Source: Distichodus sexfasciatus
Taxonomy: Eukaryota; Chordata; Actinopteri; Characiformes; Distichodontidae
DNA: 64,000 nucleotides
NCBI GenBank assembly: GCA_032718565.1
Contig: JAVGVS010000282.1
Location: 171,974-235,973, forward strand
Reading direction: 5' to 3'
Part shown: positions 1 to 14,475 of the stretch, piece after piece
Numbering within the stretch: position 1 is the first letter of the stretch
Layout of the letters: every line of letters starts with the position of its first letter
Program-made: the position numbers and the translations under genes
Notes under the pieces: generated by a model
The model's input: the letters and a program-made list of their open reading frames with translations, nothing else
Databases searched by the model: none
Told to the model about the DNA's origin: nothing

Positions 1-3000
1 CTTTAGAGTTTGAGACCTTCATGTTTTCAGGTTGTGATGGATTATATTTTGATGTAACTGATCGACATTTTGATAAAGATCGCACACTTTAATGACTGTT
101 CCAGACAGACATGCAATGACGCACCCACTTTTGACGCGGATGCGATGTTGGCTTTTTTGGATCTAGGTTTTTTAGCTATTTTTGGCTAACGGTACAGAAC
201 GCCTCAGGTGGATAAGGTCCAGGTTGTCACGGATCTCTGCGTTACCTTTGGTGAGGTGAACTGATAAAGGCGGATTATCATGTGCTGGACGCTTGTTGAC
301 TCCCGTGGCCGAAATGGAGTAACTCTCTGTCCGGCGTCTCGGAGGCTGCAGCGGCGGTAGCTTTTGTTTTCTAACAGAGTTCGCCTGCAACTTACACTTT
401 TTAGTTCAAGTTTGGTTTTTTTTGGTTTTTTTTTTTTGAAGAAATTTAATATGCACGTAGTGCATAGATAATTTCCTGTGTGGTGGTTGATTTGGTGAAA
501 GGACGTCGACCCTGTGAGTAGTTTTTCCGAGGTTTGTTTTCTCTGCGGATTGGATATACAAGCCGCTCCCAGGATCGCCAAGGTTGCTTTGTTTAACCTT
601 GATCGATCGAGGTTTTTTTGTGTTTGCGTGTTAATTGGTCACTGTTAATTCTCGACGCAAGAGTTTGGAAACTCGTAAGTTGTAGGCGAAGATCAGCGAT
701 GAGCCCTTAAAGCATGTGGAGCGGCGGTTTGAGGGTTAAGACGCTTGGACAAAACGCTCTATAAGCTCCAGAGGGACATACAGTGGCCCTCTGGTTTTGA
801 GCCCGGCTTTTACAATGGCTTGTATCAGCCTCGGCAGCAAACGTGGGTGGAGGAGAGAGAGGGAGAGAAAGAGAGAGAGAGCTCCATCCGAGCGCCAACC
901 CTCACCCCTCTACAGCCCCATCGACTTGTCATACTTTGTGGATTTATTTTTGCGCCTTTTTCCTCCCCAGGGTCTTGACACCGACAACACATGGCGTTAA
1001 TACCGACTGGCTCGTTCCAGAAAGAAAACTTAGAATCACTGTCTGTCTGTCTGTCATTAAAAGTTGAGATTAGGGCAGAGAGGACTGAAGGAGAAAGAAA
1101 ATAGTGGAGGAGTCTCCCCTCAGGAGTTCCTTCTTCTTTTTTTTTTAAATTAACTATGGATATATGCAATTCATTTTTGAAAACCTAAAGACAAGTCACC
1201 GGCTTAATTTTTGTTCGAAGCTGCCGGTTAATTTTTATTTGTAACTCGTTTTTAGTTGGAAATCCTTGTGGGGGTTTTTGACCCAAAATGATTTCCACGT
1301 TATGCCTCTAATGATTTGTGCTCGTCCACGATGTTAAATCGAGCGCGACGAAGGCGTCCTGACAGAACTTTTAGTGCCGTTTTAAAGGATTTATCAAAAG
1401 CCTGACTTTGCCTCTGCGGACGCAGCGTCATCGATGAGTCACGCCGGCCTTATGAAGCCCTAAAGTTTGCATCTAAACTTTTCAGTTTGCTATTTGAGGA
1501 TTTAATATCCGGTTAAAGCCCTGTGGAGCTCGGTTACGGCTGACTCGGAGGATGGAAGATTTTAGTTTTCACTCTTTTATCTTATGCACCATTGCATAGG
1601 CTTTGGAGATTCGATTTTGAGGAAGAGAAATTTAAATGGGGGACGTCCCATAAATCCATCAATTATTAATTTTTGCTGTTGGTTAAAAAAAAAACCCCGG
1701 ACATCTTCAATTTCAAGGACCCGCTCGAAAATGAGATGTTTCATCTCAAGGGGCTTATCCTAATAAAGTTAAGTCTTTAATTGAACCCACATCCCTCTTG
1801 CTAAATCTGACCGGGTCTGTTATTTTTCACCTAATTAAATTAAGACTTGCAGGAGGTGATAGTTTTGATTTGATAAAGTTATGTGTCCCACTGTCCCTGG
1901 ACCAATAAACAGTTCCACCAGCAGAAGAATTTTGTCCAACGTCTAAAAAATTATTGCTAAATAAACTTCAGTTGCATGTTTGCAACACTTTCTTCACTTG
2001 TCTTCTCTCTCCCACTTCATCGTAAAGTCATCACAACAGTGTTGCTTTCTGTTGGCTGATGATACCATTTGTGTTAATAAATTTCAGAAGCATTGATTTT
2101 GACTCCTGTATTATTTTTAGCTGTAAATCTGTGAAATTAGTGGTCTGCATTAAAACAAAACAGAGATCGAGAAAGATGCTTTTATTGAAACATATTTACA
2201 GATAATTATTTTAACTTTTTTTTAATATATCCACACGCTACATAAGGACCTTTGGTGTGACTGCAAATCTCAGGATTTATAATATTTCGACCGTTCCTGA
2301 AGTTTGCACCTCCAACTAGGCCCAAAAAATGGCTCACAAACACCAAACAACGAGTAGGATACTAACAAGAACCATGTAAAAGACCTGCTAGCTTGCAAAT
2401 ACTTATATACCCTGCATTTATTTACAGATTGTTTTTGTGGACTGTGGTTGGAATCACGGTCCTCGCACAGAAATCATGGAGAATTCTGAGAGAAACCACT
2501 TCTTTCTTTCCTTGACATGTTTGTGACAATAGAATTCACAAAATGTTGAATTGTTTTATTTCTTTATCACAGCTTTGAAAAGTTGGAGAGGAAAAAAAAA
2601 AAGAAATTACAGTTTTAAGTTTGGATCTTTGAGTAATTCATAAATACAGTACAGTTTTTAGTTCAGATTTGGCAAAGGAGGATTTAAATTTCATCTTGTT
2701 CCATAAGATATTCAAATTAAATCCAATTAAAGATCAGTGGGGGATTTCAAAGCTGAAATTACTGCTGTTCCACCAAAAAACCCACTGCCTATAATAGAAG
2801 ACAAGCCTGTAGAACGACAGTAAAACATTAGACCTTAAAGGGTTGAAATGAATGCATATTTGTAATGTTTGTACGTAGCCACTCTCATCAACACAAACTT
2901 GTCACAATGTCGAGGAGGCAATGCGAGTTGATTTTTGCTTGTTGTGCTTGTAGCGGTCGTCTGATCAAACCAAAATAGCCACTGATCTCTGCACTGCACC

Positions 3001-4249
3001 AGATGGGAATGATTAGAGTGAGTCACGAACGGTCCACAGCTTGGTAGTGTTTTAGGTGTAGATCTAGTTCATTTTTCACAAACTAGTGGCATAGTACTTA
3101 AGTAATTGTAGCTGACAAAATTGTCTCACAGTTGTCGTAAGCGGATGTTAACTTGACGTTCTACCGGCTAGAATTTAAATATCTCCCAAAATTGTTTCTG
3201 TATCAGGTGTGGGTGGGGGCCGCACGTCTATGGCGTATTTAGTACTGGAGTAATTAAACTTCGTTAATGTACTTAACTGTAATTTTGTGTTGGACTTTCT
3301 CTCTCTACTTGAATGTAATTATAACTTTTATCTCCAGTACTTTTATACAGATCCCGCTACATTTTCACACTAATTTGAGACTCATATCACCACCTGCAGT
3401 TTTATGTACGTGGTGGTGCAAAATCTTAAGACTTGCAGTGGTAAAAGAGAATCAAATGTTCTGATTTGAATGTGCCAGTGTGACGGTGATTTGTGCTGCA
3501 GTTTGGTCCTGATCAATTTTGGAATTAAAGAAATTTATGAATTGATCATAATTTGAGAACAAGCGAAAGAAAACATTTCATTTTTTTTCAGACTTCGGGT
3601 CATATAAATTAAATGTTTTCATTAGCTTGTTCTCATATTTTTTGTAATGACTAATCTTTACTAATATCAGAGAAACCACTTAATACTTTAGTACAGTTGA
3701 TAACAGACACTTAAGTACCTTTACTCGGTGGTGTTGTAATGGGGGTGTTTAAATTTTTTATTTTAGTAGTTTCCTTTGTAAGGAGTGCTGACTTTCGCCT
3801 AAGTTTGGGTCTCTGTTCACCCCTGTTAGAAATTGAACTGAGAAAGTGAGAAGTCGGGATGCTCAGTGCTTATATGTGATATGGTACCTTTGAAAGAGAC
3901 GGCGCCAGGCAGATCAGTGTGGGATTCTCTAATTTAAGTTGTCTTTTAGAGCTAGAGTTTCATTTAATTGGCTGTAGAATCAGGATTGGATACCAAAGGT
4001 CTGACTGGGCTTTTTAGATAAGGAATTCAGTCATTATTTTTAGGCAAAGTTATGTTCCTCAAATTTAGTATATTAATTAGACATATACGTGGAAATAAAA
4101 GTTTAATCGCACTTAAAATGTGAACTTAAAGGTGCTCTGATACTCCTCTACAGAAACAATAAACATGTCTACAGCAACCTGATCAACCCTAAATAAGAGA
4201 ATTTTTTCCTGAAACATTGACTGTAGAGAAACCTTAAGAGAAACTGGTT
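1..4249. other. AT-rich stretch without recognised gene; probable bmerb1 3' UTR and downstream sequence
   Basis: No open frame here has family resemblance. The part next to the bmerb1 stop (below 4250) is likely its 3' UTR on the minus strand; an AATAAA-type signal on that strand lies near 2190-2200, but the true cleavage site cannot be chosen by eye. The first 1.5 kb is less AT-rich than what follows, with scattered CpG and a purine-rich tract at about 845-895 (GAGAGA-type), so it might hold an untranslated exon of another gene. This is inference only. Confidence 0.35.
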
Positions 4250-6571
4250 TTACATGATGACACACTGTGTGGCTCCACAGCAGTCCTTTATGATGGCAAG
4301 GCTGGTCTTGGTAATGGACGGCTTGTTTGGCGGAGGCTCCGGGACTGACTTTTTCACTTTTAGGGGACCTGACAATGGAAAAAACGGACTTTGTTACAAA
4401 GAGCTTGACTAATGTGTAATATGACACTCGATGTTGTCCACTTACCGGCTCTTTAGACATCACAAAAAAATCACATCAGCGTCTTTTGCTGATTGGGCTT
4501 CCCAAACATGAGGTTACACACCAATATTTAATTAGTTCTGTTTTCTGTTGTGCTGCTTGTTGGTTGCAACTGCATTATGCCTTGCTAAGGCCTCTAATAA
4601 TTACGCCTTGAAGACACATCATCAGTCTCTGAGTCTCTGGAAACCACGTTAATCTCTTCATAATTAAATATTATAAAATCGCGTTTCCACTGAAGGTCAG
4701 AGCTGAAGGCCTCCCACACACACTCATTTCAAGATGCAGTAATTGTTTAATCATTATTTGCATCCATAAAATTTGTTAAACTGTTTATGGATTAAATTGC
4801 AGTAAAGAAACAACAGCTTTATTGAAAAATATACTACAAAAATTAGAAATATCTTTAGACTTTTTTTGGTCCTCAATGATCATCTCAACATATTTATTAC
4901 ATATTGAACAAAAATAAAATTATCCATAGATGGAGAGAAGCTTGAACAATAAATCTTTGTAATTTATGAATGTGAAGTAATTGCTATTAAACTAATATTG
5001 ATGGTTATAATATCTAAGAATTTAATAAATAATTCTTAACTAGTTCTCCACTGCTATTACAATATCTGTGCGTACTTGATCCGACTTGAATGTTAGCTCA
5101 GACTTCATAAAAGATACTGTTTTATTTCATAGACTGTATAGAATTTTAAATTGAAATTTACAGACCTCATGCACATTCAGTGTAAAAGACCGTAATTGTA
5201 GGCTGAGTACCACATCCTAATTGTCTCTCTTTCTGCTTCTAGTTTTAAGTGTATATATTATATTCTATTTATATATTGCTGATTCTATTTATTTTAATTT
5301 ATTTCTTCTTTGTTGCACTGTTGTTTCGTCTCTCTATTAACTTTGAATCCCGAAACGTTATGAGTGCTGCAATGACGTAGTTTATCCGCCTAGAGTACAA
5401 CACTGCAATACCACGGGTGGCGTTTCCTGTCTATATATTTGACTCTTATTTTAACTTTCATGTTTTTTAAATACCTGTTTCCAATGTATTTAAGAAAAAA
5501 AATTCAATTATCTGTTGGTATCTTGTTGAGGACTTCAATGACAACAAATATTTAAAAAATCTTTCGTTTACTCTTAGTTTTTTGGAAAAAAAATTACATT
5601 TTAATCCTTCCCGTTATTAAAACTCGGACGAGGAAACTAAAAACTCAGACTCACTCTGTGTGACTCTGGCGAGTTTGTCAAGCGGCATCAGCTTCAGTCT
5701 GAGAAACTCCGCCATCTCCTTGTCCTCCTCCTGCTCCCTGAGGAAAAGAGGGAGAGACAGAGCAGGTGAACAGACGCAGAGAAAATGGAAAGAGAGGGTG
5801 AGACGGGAGAGCGTGGAGCAGAGACAGGATTTAATAAAATGTCAGAGAAAGAAAAGGGCAGGGGAGAGACAGACTGAGCTAGTAAATCTGACAGGGGAAG
5901 GGAGAAAGGGAAAGCGGGTGAATATATTGTCGGAACGTAGGCAGAGATGGAGAAAAAAAAAGAGGAAGAGTGGAGGAGAAATGTGGACAAGATCAAACGG
6001 AAAGGTAAAATCTGAGAGAGAGACAGAAGATCGAAAAAGCAGACGAGAGCGCGAATGGCACAGGGGACGTTGGAGGTAAAGAGAAAGGAAAGAGAGGAGG
6101 AGAAGAGCGACAGAATGAGTCATGTAGCAGCGAGCAGGCGTCGGGTCACGGAGGTGTTGATGAAAATCTCTCTGCTAACGAACTCCAGCCTTCACACAAA
6201 CTCCAACACTTCACTAAACTCTTTGTGTGAACGATGATAAAGCCGGAGCCTGGAGCGTCACCTCTGTAACGCATCAATTATTTATTATTACTTGTCATAT
6301 CTGTGCTGCATGAAATATTCATTTTTCAAATGTGATGCCCAATGTGTCATTTCACACCTTCCCTGGGTGCTGCTTTATAGGACTTGCAACGAGTTTTAAT
6401 AAGTTTTTTCTACCTACTTGACTGTGGTCACGATATTTGCACATCTATTGGACGTTATTGTACACCGCCTGTTTACAGTTCTCCTATTTAAGTGCCGTTA
6501 ATAAAAAGAAATAAGTATTGCACAAAAATTTTTTGTAATATTTTATATCCTATGTGTGTATGTATAGCCTA

Positions 6572-6609
<38 letters not shown>

Positions 6610-9600
6610 CACGGCTGTTCTGTGTGACTTATTTGTATTTTTGTATTTTTCTTACTTATGTGCCATATCTGTTAAAACTGTAGAATCTGGAGCCACGTTG
6701 TCTCGTCTCTACGTACGTGTACATAGTTGAAATGACGTTTTCTTTGACCTTGAAAAGCGTATCCGAGTTCTTCTAGTGAACTTAACGTGTAAATGATTTG
6801 CTCAATTTTTTTAACGTATTTGTTAAGACATTGTGTTCAAAAAATGTATAAAAACTTGGTTTATTTCTAAAAATATATAAAATTATAGAAAAAAAATCTG
6901 TATTTGTTTGAATATTAATTATGTGTATTAAAAGACAGGGAAACTTAAGATTTGTCGGATTTGCGTGGCTTTGTGAAGTCATCATAAGAGAAGTAATTTT
7001 GGAGGAAAGCTCACATTTATTTGAAAAGTAATAATGAAAATTAAAGTTCTACATTATTACATATTTACATAAAATTGTAGCTTAAAAGATTTTTCTGGCT
7101 TTGTGGGGATGTTTTTTTTGTACTCTGATGAGTTAACTTTTATAGAATAGCTATGTTGAAAATAAAAAAGGAAAAATGTTTAGTTATTGGGGTTGACAGA
7201 GTTGGGGTTAGATGTAGCTGTAGTACTACTTACATCTGGTCATTATGGTGTAAATGAAAGAGCCACAAAGACAGTAAGACGTGTTTGAGTGTGTGTATGG
7301 GAGTGTGTGTGTTGTAAGCTCATTATTATCGGCGAAATCCAACATCTATAATAAGTGGTTAAGGCTTTGAGACATCCTTAATATCAGATCATTACCTCCA
7401 ACACGCCCCAACCTACAACTCCTACACGCTTTTCTGAGCACCTTATTTATCTTGTCTCTCACACACACACTCACACGTAGACACACACCTCAGTCTCTCC
7501 ACCTCAGCGTCGTCCACCAAGAAATCCCTCTTTTCCACCAGCTTATGGATCTTCTGAATCAGCTCCTCCTCCTTCTGCCGGTGCTTTTTGTTCTTCTCCT
7601 TTTCTAAAGGTGCAGGGAGATCAGAAGCGGAACAAACTGTGAGAACAAGTTGAACACGTTTTTGATTAAGGAAAATCTGTGGAAAAGCTGTAATTAGTGA
7701 GAGTTTGTCCCTGTTTTCAGCTTGTACCAATTTGGGTTTTGCTCCCTGAACCTTTTCAAAAGCCTAAACTCATGAAACCTTTAACATTTAACGTCTGTAT
7801 TTGGGTCAGACACACTGTGATTATGACATTTGTGTTTTTGGCTGATAACCGACGTCTCGGGAACTTGACATAACTTTATCTGGACGAAAAAAGGTCAGAG
7901 GACACTGCTGTGGGCAAAAGGCCAGACATTTAAGAGAGAGTCTGAGATTAATTTTGTTAGACTCTTCTGTATACCAGTTCCTTTATATCAGGCCAAAAAT
8001 CATCCCAAGATGTACTGTATTCCTGTATTTAAAGCATCATATCACTATATCGTAATCTTAAATTTAACATTTGTACTGGTAAGATTTAGTGAAAGCTTCA
8101 CTGTTATTACAAGTAGTCAGTTCAGAGTCTGTGTGTGTGACAGTGAGCAAGAGAAAAAGTATATGTGTGTGTGTCAGGTGTTATTCATGATATCAGTCTG
8201 TTAACACACACCTGGCACTGCCACAATCTTGCGCAGCTCCTGCTTCAGTGCCATGATGTCTTTACACAGCTGAATGTCATCCATCCTGCAGACAAAAACA
8301 AAGATTTTTCCCTCTCTCCTGGTAAAATTCCATTTTTATTTCATTACTAAAAGTCCCCTGTGGTTCCCTAGCAGTCACTGAACCTTCCGATGAAAAATCC
8401 TCCTTGTTAGCAAAGAAATGTGACACTGTCTCCGGTAGTTTGCTCTTCCTCCCTGAAATCCAGCAGGGCATCTTTCATTTTTAAACACATTAAATGATAG
8501 TAATGTTAAATTAGGCAGAATGAACACCAGCTAATATCCGCTCTACTAATTCCTTCCTAATGTCTCTAATAAAATTTTATATTCCGTCTCATTACAATAA
8601 AGTCAATAAAGTCTGTTCCAAAATGAGTCCAACGCCCTCCATGGACACATTTAAAGAATTGAAGCTCAATCAAATTAAATAACATATTTGTCGTTGTTTT
8701 CAGTCGGTTTAACAGGGGTTTTTTGGTGTTTCTTTATAACTGACTAGTGATGTTACCATTCATGGATGGATTATGTCTACCTGCTTCAGTAAATCAAATT
8801 TTAAACTTAGTTTTAAGCCGGGTTTTGGATTTATAATAAAAAGCTTGTTTAAATTTGACTGACATTCTTCGTTGCTTGTTCATAGCTATGTCCCGATAGG
8901 ATTGGACTCTAAAGAACACCTCCCAGAACAAACAATCAGTGAACAGATGAGAATCAACTGAGTTCTAGTTCTAACCTTATAACTTATGATATAAACTCGT
9001 GAATGTGTATTAATGCCAGCGTACAGAGTGGTCTGTTTGTCTGCCACTTTGCCTCATGTGTTTTGACTTTTTTGCACGCCATTTTGTGGAATTGTTTGTT
9101 TCCATGACTGTATTTGCTGGACTTTAGTACAGCTGTAATATTCGGTTCCTTTGTAGGATTCGGCTCCCTCTGAGTCACTCACTAAACTCATCCGGGTGTG
9201 CGAGTCACCTGAGTCAGGTATCGCCGAATTGCCATCTGAATCGTTTGTTTTTCATAGAAGAAAGTTATACGTGGCTTGTGATGAGAATAAATGCAAAGTA
9301 TCAAGACAAGGCTTCCAGAATGGCACTAGAGGAAGTTAACTGACAGATTCACTCATGACTATGTGCTTCGCGCCGCGCTACTGATTCGACTGACACGAGT
9401 CCCGTAGTCTACAAAGAGGATTCAACTCTCTAGGAAGTTCTTAGGATTCCTCTTTTGAGTGTGATGGTCTAAACGAACTGTACGTTTTGACATTTTTAGC
9501 AGCTAAACTTGTTACTATGGCTGTACTGGTCTTGTAATGAGTTTGAAATGATTATAAGAGGTATGTATTTAATCCTAACTTTGGTTCAAGTTTGTTTCAA

Positions 9601-10296
9601 CACTATAAATGAATGATCTTATCTACTGAGCAGCATTATTGCTAATTTCCTGTTCGTCTCAAATGCAATACTCACAATTCCCCTACATGTTGACCTCAGA
9701 GCAACACAGATACAGTGATCGTCTCCGAAGCCTGAATTTTAGAGAAAAAAGTACTATCGACGCCCACATCATGACCAACTGATATCAAAGTGCATCCCAG
9801 CAGGACAGTGAGATAATTGGGCCAAACGTGTGATCCAGTCTTGCTCAGTGTGTGTGTGTGTGTGTGTGTGTTATGTAAGACGGTGGTGGATGTGGGTGGA
9901 GATCAGAGCGGTGAGTCATGGCCTCGGACCTGCATCACCGCCTCCATTCTGCCTCCATCTCGCTTCTCTTTTAACCTCGCTTTGTGGCAGGGCACTCACT
10001 CAGAGATGGCTATCTCTTTTTCCCCATCTTCTCTTTCTCTCTGTCTTTGGTTTTCCTCAGCTTTCCCTCCCCCACTTTTTCTTGAGTTTCCCTCGATCTC
10101 CCCCTGCGCTCCCATCCTCTTCTCCAGCGCCGCAGTGACAGAAAGCCACGGCAGCGGATGACTCATCCACTCGTCACCTCTCTCTTTCTCACACACAGAC
10201 TCTCTCTTTCTTCTCACCCATTCTTTCTTTCTTACCATGTGTTTCTCTTTCTCAGCACCTTTGTTTATCTGGTGTACTTTCTTTTATGATTTATTA

Positions 10297-10371
<75 letters not shown>

Positions 10372-12780
10372 ATTACTCTTCAGTCTTTTATCGCTTCTCT
10401 CTCTGTCTCCTCTCCATTAATCTCTATCCTACAAACACACACACAATCTCTCTATTTCTTCTGTCCGCTCGCGCTGTGTCCATCAGCCTCCAAGGCCTGC
10501 TCCTCCATCTGCTTCACGGATTTGTGTGTGAGCGTGAGCGTGTAAGGGTGTGTCTGTGTTAGTGTTTTGCAGCACTGACTACTGACGCACAAACACACCG
10601 TCTGCCAAGTAAGATTTACTCCCCCCACCCCCCAGGGCTCCCCTCCTCTCTATCCCAGGCCCCTCGCACAGCCCAGTGAGTCCTAACAGCCCCGAATCGC
10701 TGCCGCGGAAACGCAGCATCACGCTCGCCACATTAAACTGATGCAGTTTAAACCTGCATCCCTGCCTCCGCGGGACAACTTAATTAATTGCATCGGAAGC
10801 TTTGAGAAATGCGGCCGAATCTAGCATTCGAGGGGAAACACAAAACGGGTCAGTGGAGCTGACCCTTAAATAACAGCAGGAATATAAACCAACGCGCACA
10901 CACACACGCACAGTCACGTCACACAAACTTTGTGAGGCCCTTCCATAGACTCCAGTGATGATTAGTTGTGAGTAATATTGCACTTAACACTAACCTTAAT
11001 TTAATCTCAGCAACCAAAAGTAAATCTTTTACCTCTTCTAGTTTCCAAAACTAAAATAAGACCTGCAGCTGTTCTAGAAAAGCACAAAAACCTGATTAAT
11101 CCCAAATTTTTCCTGTCTTTTAGAAAGCTTCTCCTCACAAATATCTTTTATAGACACACACAGATGGAGATGGAGGAGCTGAACGTTATGGGGACTGGTC
11201 GTCACTTCCAAAAATCTCCTCACAAAGCCACGGAAACCTGGAAAAAGCAGGTTTTCTTATATTTTAGGGCACAATCAGGTCCAAATACCTAAAAACATGA
11301 ACAAACACGATGTGCAGTGAGTAAATATGTTGCAATATGTTGCATTTTCAGTTTTCTCTCCCCGTTCTTTAACCAAACCTAAAGGATTTGTCGCTGTGAG
11401 TGACATGTAAGTAAACACATCCTCCAAGCGGGAACGAGGCAGTTACTGGACTATAAATGGAGAACTAGGACACTCCCTTAGTGGTTTGAGGGACTGCAGG
11501 ACCAGTTTTAAAGGTTGTGTTTGTGCATTAAACCAAAGAGACAATGACTTTGCCCCCTCAGAGATTATTAGGGATGGTGTAGTCCTTAATTAATTTCATT
11601 CTTAAAAAAACATACAACCATTTTACTGTAATATTCCTGATTCTAAAAATGTGAAGGTCAAAGATGTGGAAATATGCTCTCAACCAGGCACGACGTCAGA
11701 TGCAAATTCTCACATACAACATCAGCTTTCTCCTCCAGTGAACCCAGAATCTGCAGCTAGCTGCGTGGTGACAGAATATTCAACCAAAAGCTTGTTTCCT
11801 AGATAGAGGTCGAGCCTGAGGCTTGACCTGAATTACACTGTGAATGAGGCTTTGGTTCCTGAACACATCTCTACAAAAAATGTACTGTATCACTGGGCTA
11901 AGAATAAAAAATACATATTCTCTAGGAGGTTAAATCCAAAAATACATGTCGAGAGCTTGACTTAAATAGAATCCAATGCTAAGCAAAAGTGTGTATCTAT
12001 TGAGCCACTCCTGCCCTGCTGAAGAGAAATGATAAATACAGCATCTGTCTACATCAGCATCTATCATTCACACAGACACACTAATGTGTAATAATATTTT
12101 CATAGGAACCTGAGTCATATACATGGTGCAATTATTTACATGTTATTAATCTGTCTCCTTTTTTAATCTTATTCTAGCAACAGCAACAAAATAGAAACAA
12201 ATATTCCATCTTTGGAATTTAAAAGTCATTTTTACAAAAAATTTTTTACAGAAACATTTTATGTCCAAAACAGTTATTTTGTAGGAAATTGAGTATTCTA
12301 AATATATGATGAACATCACCTCATCAAAAAATTTAAAAAATGGTATCACATCTTAAGATATGGTCATATTCTTGTGTGTAATATAAACCTGTCAGGCTGT
12401 GAAGACTGACCAATAGAATTGTTTTATGATGAAAAATAAAAATGACCAAAAATAGACTTACGGGACCTCCGCCCGACAGTGACGATATGAGAAGTGACAA
12501 ATGGTAGGATTAATATTGAAATGTATGAAATTGTCTCAGTTTCTCTACTTGTCAGTGTTGTTAAATTTATCATGAGATGATTCATTGACATGATGGGGAC
12601 AGCTGGTCTCTGAAGTGGTTTATTGACTCAGCAATGTGACGGTGATTTGTGGTGCTCACATGAAGCGTAGCTCGGACTCCCGTCTCACCAGGACCTCTCT
12701 GAGACGCTGGATTCTCGCCATCTCAATCTCAATCTCATCTGGAGACATGGAGCTTTCAGCCATGGACACGTCCATCTGAC
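4250..12780 (-). CDS. bmerb1: bmerb1 (bMERB domain-containing protein 1), five coding exons, 5' end not found
   Basis: Exons on the minus strand in order: 12660-12780, 8212-8285, 7489-7603, 5655-5737, 4250-4368 (stop at 4250-4252). All junctions have AG/GT and phases agree (2-2, 1-1, 2-2, 1-1, 2). The joined reading frame contains IQRLREVLVRRESELRFM, then MDDIQLCKDIMALKQEL, then KLVEKRDFLVDDAEVERLRE, which I recognise as the bMERB domain of BMERB1/C16orf45. The family's bMERB helices bind Rab GTPases and cytoskeletal partners. The C-terminus reads IIKDCCGATQCVIM, a CAAX-type ending (human is CNIM). The first exon in view offers an in-frame Met (QMDVSMAESSM), so translation may start there as in the short human isoform; a more 5' coding exon was looked for and not found. 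Position downstream of mpv17l matches human order. Identification is sound; the start is unsettled. Confidence 0.93.
5738..7488. other. bmerb1 intron (between fourth and fifth exons from the 3' end), no gene seen
   Basis: Intronic. It contains a purine-rich tract (about 5740-6110, AGAG-rich on the plus strand) that creates long but meaningless open frames on both strands, and a TG/TA microsatellite at about 6570-6612. Nothing else is recognised. Confidence 0.6.
6570..6612. repeat. (TG)n(TA)n microsatellite
   Basis: An alternating TG run passes directly into a TA run, visible in the sequence, inside a bmerb1 intron. Confidence 0.9.
8286..12659. other. bmerb1 intron, about 4.4 kb, no gene seen
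   Basis: Intron between the exons ending ELRF(M) and beginning MDDIQ. It holds a GT microsatellite (about 9847-9871), a pyrimidine-rich block (about 10000-10260) and a long TATC array. Open frames across the CT-rich tract are low-complexity artefacts. Confidence 0.6.
10297..10370. repeat. (TATC)n tetranucleotide microsatellite
   Basis: About eighteen uninterrupted TATC units, read directly. It lies in a bmerb1 intron and would probably be length-polymorphic. Confidence 0.97.
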
Positions 12781-13384
12781 CTGCAGGGGAACCGAGACAG
12801 TGAGCGTGTGTATGAGTGTGCTGGTGTATGTCTGTGTGTCAGGAGTAGAGATATTTAACAGAGACTTATCTGAACTAGCGCTGCCATCTTAGTGTTGGGG
12901 AATAACAACATGAGAGTTAAAGAATCGATTCTGCCAGATTCTTGGTGTAATTTAAAACATTGCGTAAGAATCATAAGCATCTTTGGACAAAATGACCCGT
13001 TGAATGAAAATGCAGATGGAAGACTGGGCAGATATGGTAAACAGACTTTAACTTCTATATTGTGTGTGGGAAGAAGTGAGTGACAGTGAGTGAGTTTTGG
13101 CACAGACAGTGAAAATATGTATGTTTTTATGTTGGCACGAGCATCTGCTTATAAGACGAAGTGAGTTTGTGTATGTGTGTGTTTTCTGCCTCAAGTCAAG
13201 AGTTTAATTAAGCAGAACCACCCAGTCTGAGAGGTTTTGAGTAAGTGTGTGTGTGCGCAGAACAAAGTTTAATACTTGCATGAGAAAGGTTTTGGTACCA
13301 ATTTTTACGGATACTGATTCACGGCATTCCTTTAAAGATTGTGTAAATTGATTATGCCCTAATTTTTTTACCTTTAAAGGGGCA

Positions 13385-14310
13385 TAACTAGAGTTGGGGT
13401 CAAGACCACCTAAACCAAGACCAAGACAAGACCTAGAAGAGAGCGTGTCAAGAACAAGACTCTGAAGGCTGAGGCCAAGACCAGGGCGGCGCAAGACCGA
13501 GACCAGACCAATATGCCGCATGACAAATAAGAGTAACATGCAAAGTCGTAGCAACATTAAATATGTTTATTCAGTATTTCTCTCTCACAAATCTGTAATT
13601 AGAAAGTGACTTCACTGAAAGCTGTTATCTAAAGATAACTGCAGAGTTTTATTATCCAGAGACATTCTATAGCTTAGTATGATGAAGAACAACAAGGTTA
13701 GTGTCAGGTGGAAACACTTTAGATACCCATTTGGTATCTATCTGGATTCATAATAAAATTATTTGATAACTAATGCAATTTTCTTATTAATTTTTTTCTT
13801 ACTGATAACTCTCTAACTTACAATGAGAGAAATTCTGATGAGTTGAAAGTGAAAAAATACTCAAGTTTTGGGTAATTCTGAGCCGATTCAGACTCATTTT
13901 GGCCTATAAAATCTGCTTTTTGACCTTTCTGGAAGAGAACTACATTTTTGCGTTCCATATGAGAGTCACGAGTGCTAATGCTTGTGTTTACATCACGAAT
14001 AATGTAATTAATGCCTTTTTATGCAATTACTTCAGTTTTTGTGCACGGAATTACTCAGAAATAATTTCACACACAGAGGAATGAATATAATGTCCGATAA
14101 GTTGAAAGTCTGGTGATTACGATGGTATGTGCGTGGTTTCTGTAAGTTAAAGGGATTCTGAGTTATTAAAACACTAATTAATAAACAACATTAACAGTTT
14201 TAATAGTAATATTCTCAGAGTTGTGGTCTCGGCTGGTCTCCAAATAAAGTCAATAACAAGGCCGAGAGTTTTAAAAAGCGGTCATGAGTACTACAGCACT
14301 AGGTATGACA
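13385..14310. repeat. interspersed element with GAC/GTC-rich ends (probable non-autonomous DNA transposon)
   Basis: The left part (13390-13515) is full of 'aagaccaagac'-type units. The right part (14213-14290) carries the complementary 'ggtctcggctggtctc' pattern followed by 'catgagtactacagcac'. Together they look like the two ends of a common fish repeat. Boundaries and class are uncertain. Confidence 0.4.
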
Positions 14311-14475
14311 CACGTCTGTAGGTTTGAGTAATCTGGTCCTTCAGCACAATTCTTGCTACTACTTTAAATTGGATGTCTGTCACAAAATGACAAGACAACT
14401 TCCAAACAGACGTGTCTTAGGCAATATATTGAGTGCCATATTGGTACGAAATATAATTTTTTATGCATCATTTTT

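Noticed and set aside
5660..6123. Long open frames on both strands
   Set aside because: They arise from a purine-rich (AGAG) tract next to a real bmerb1 exon; composition is low-complexity and frames are complementary artefacts.
9817..10545. Open frames through CT-rich and TATC sequence
   Set aside because: Encode Ser/Leu/Pro runs and an Ile-Tyr-Leu-Ser repeat from the microsatellite; no gene.
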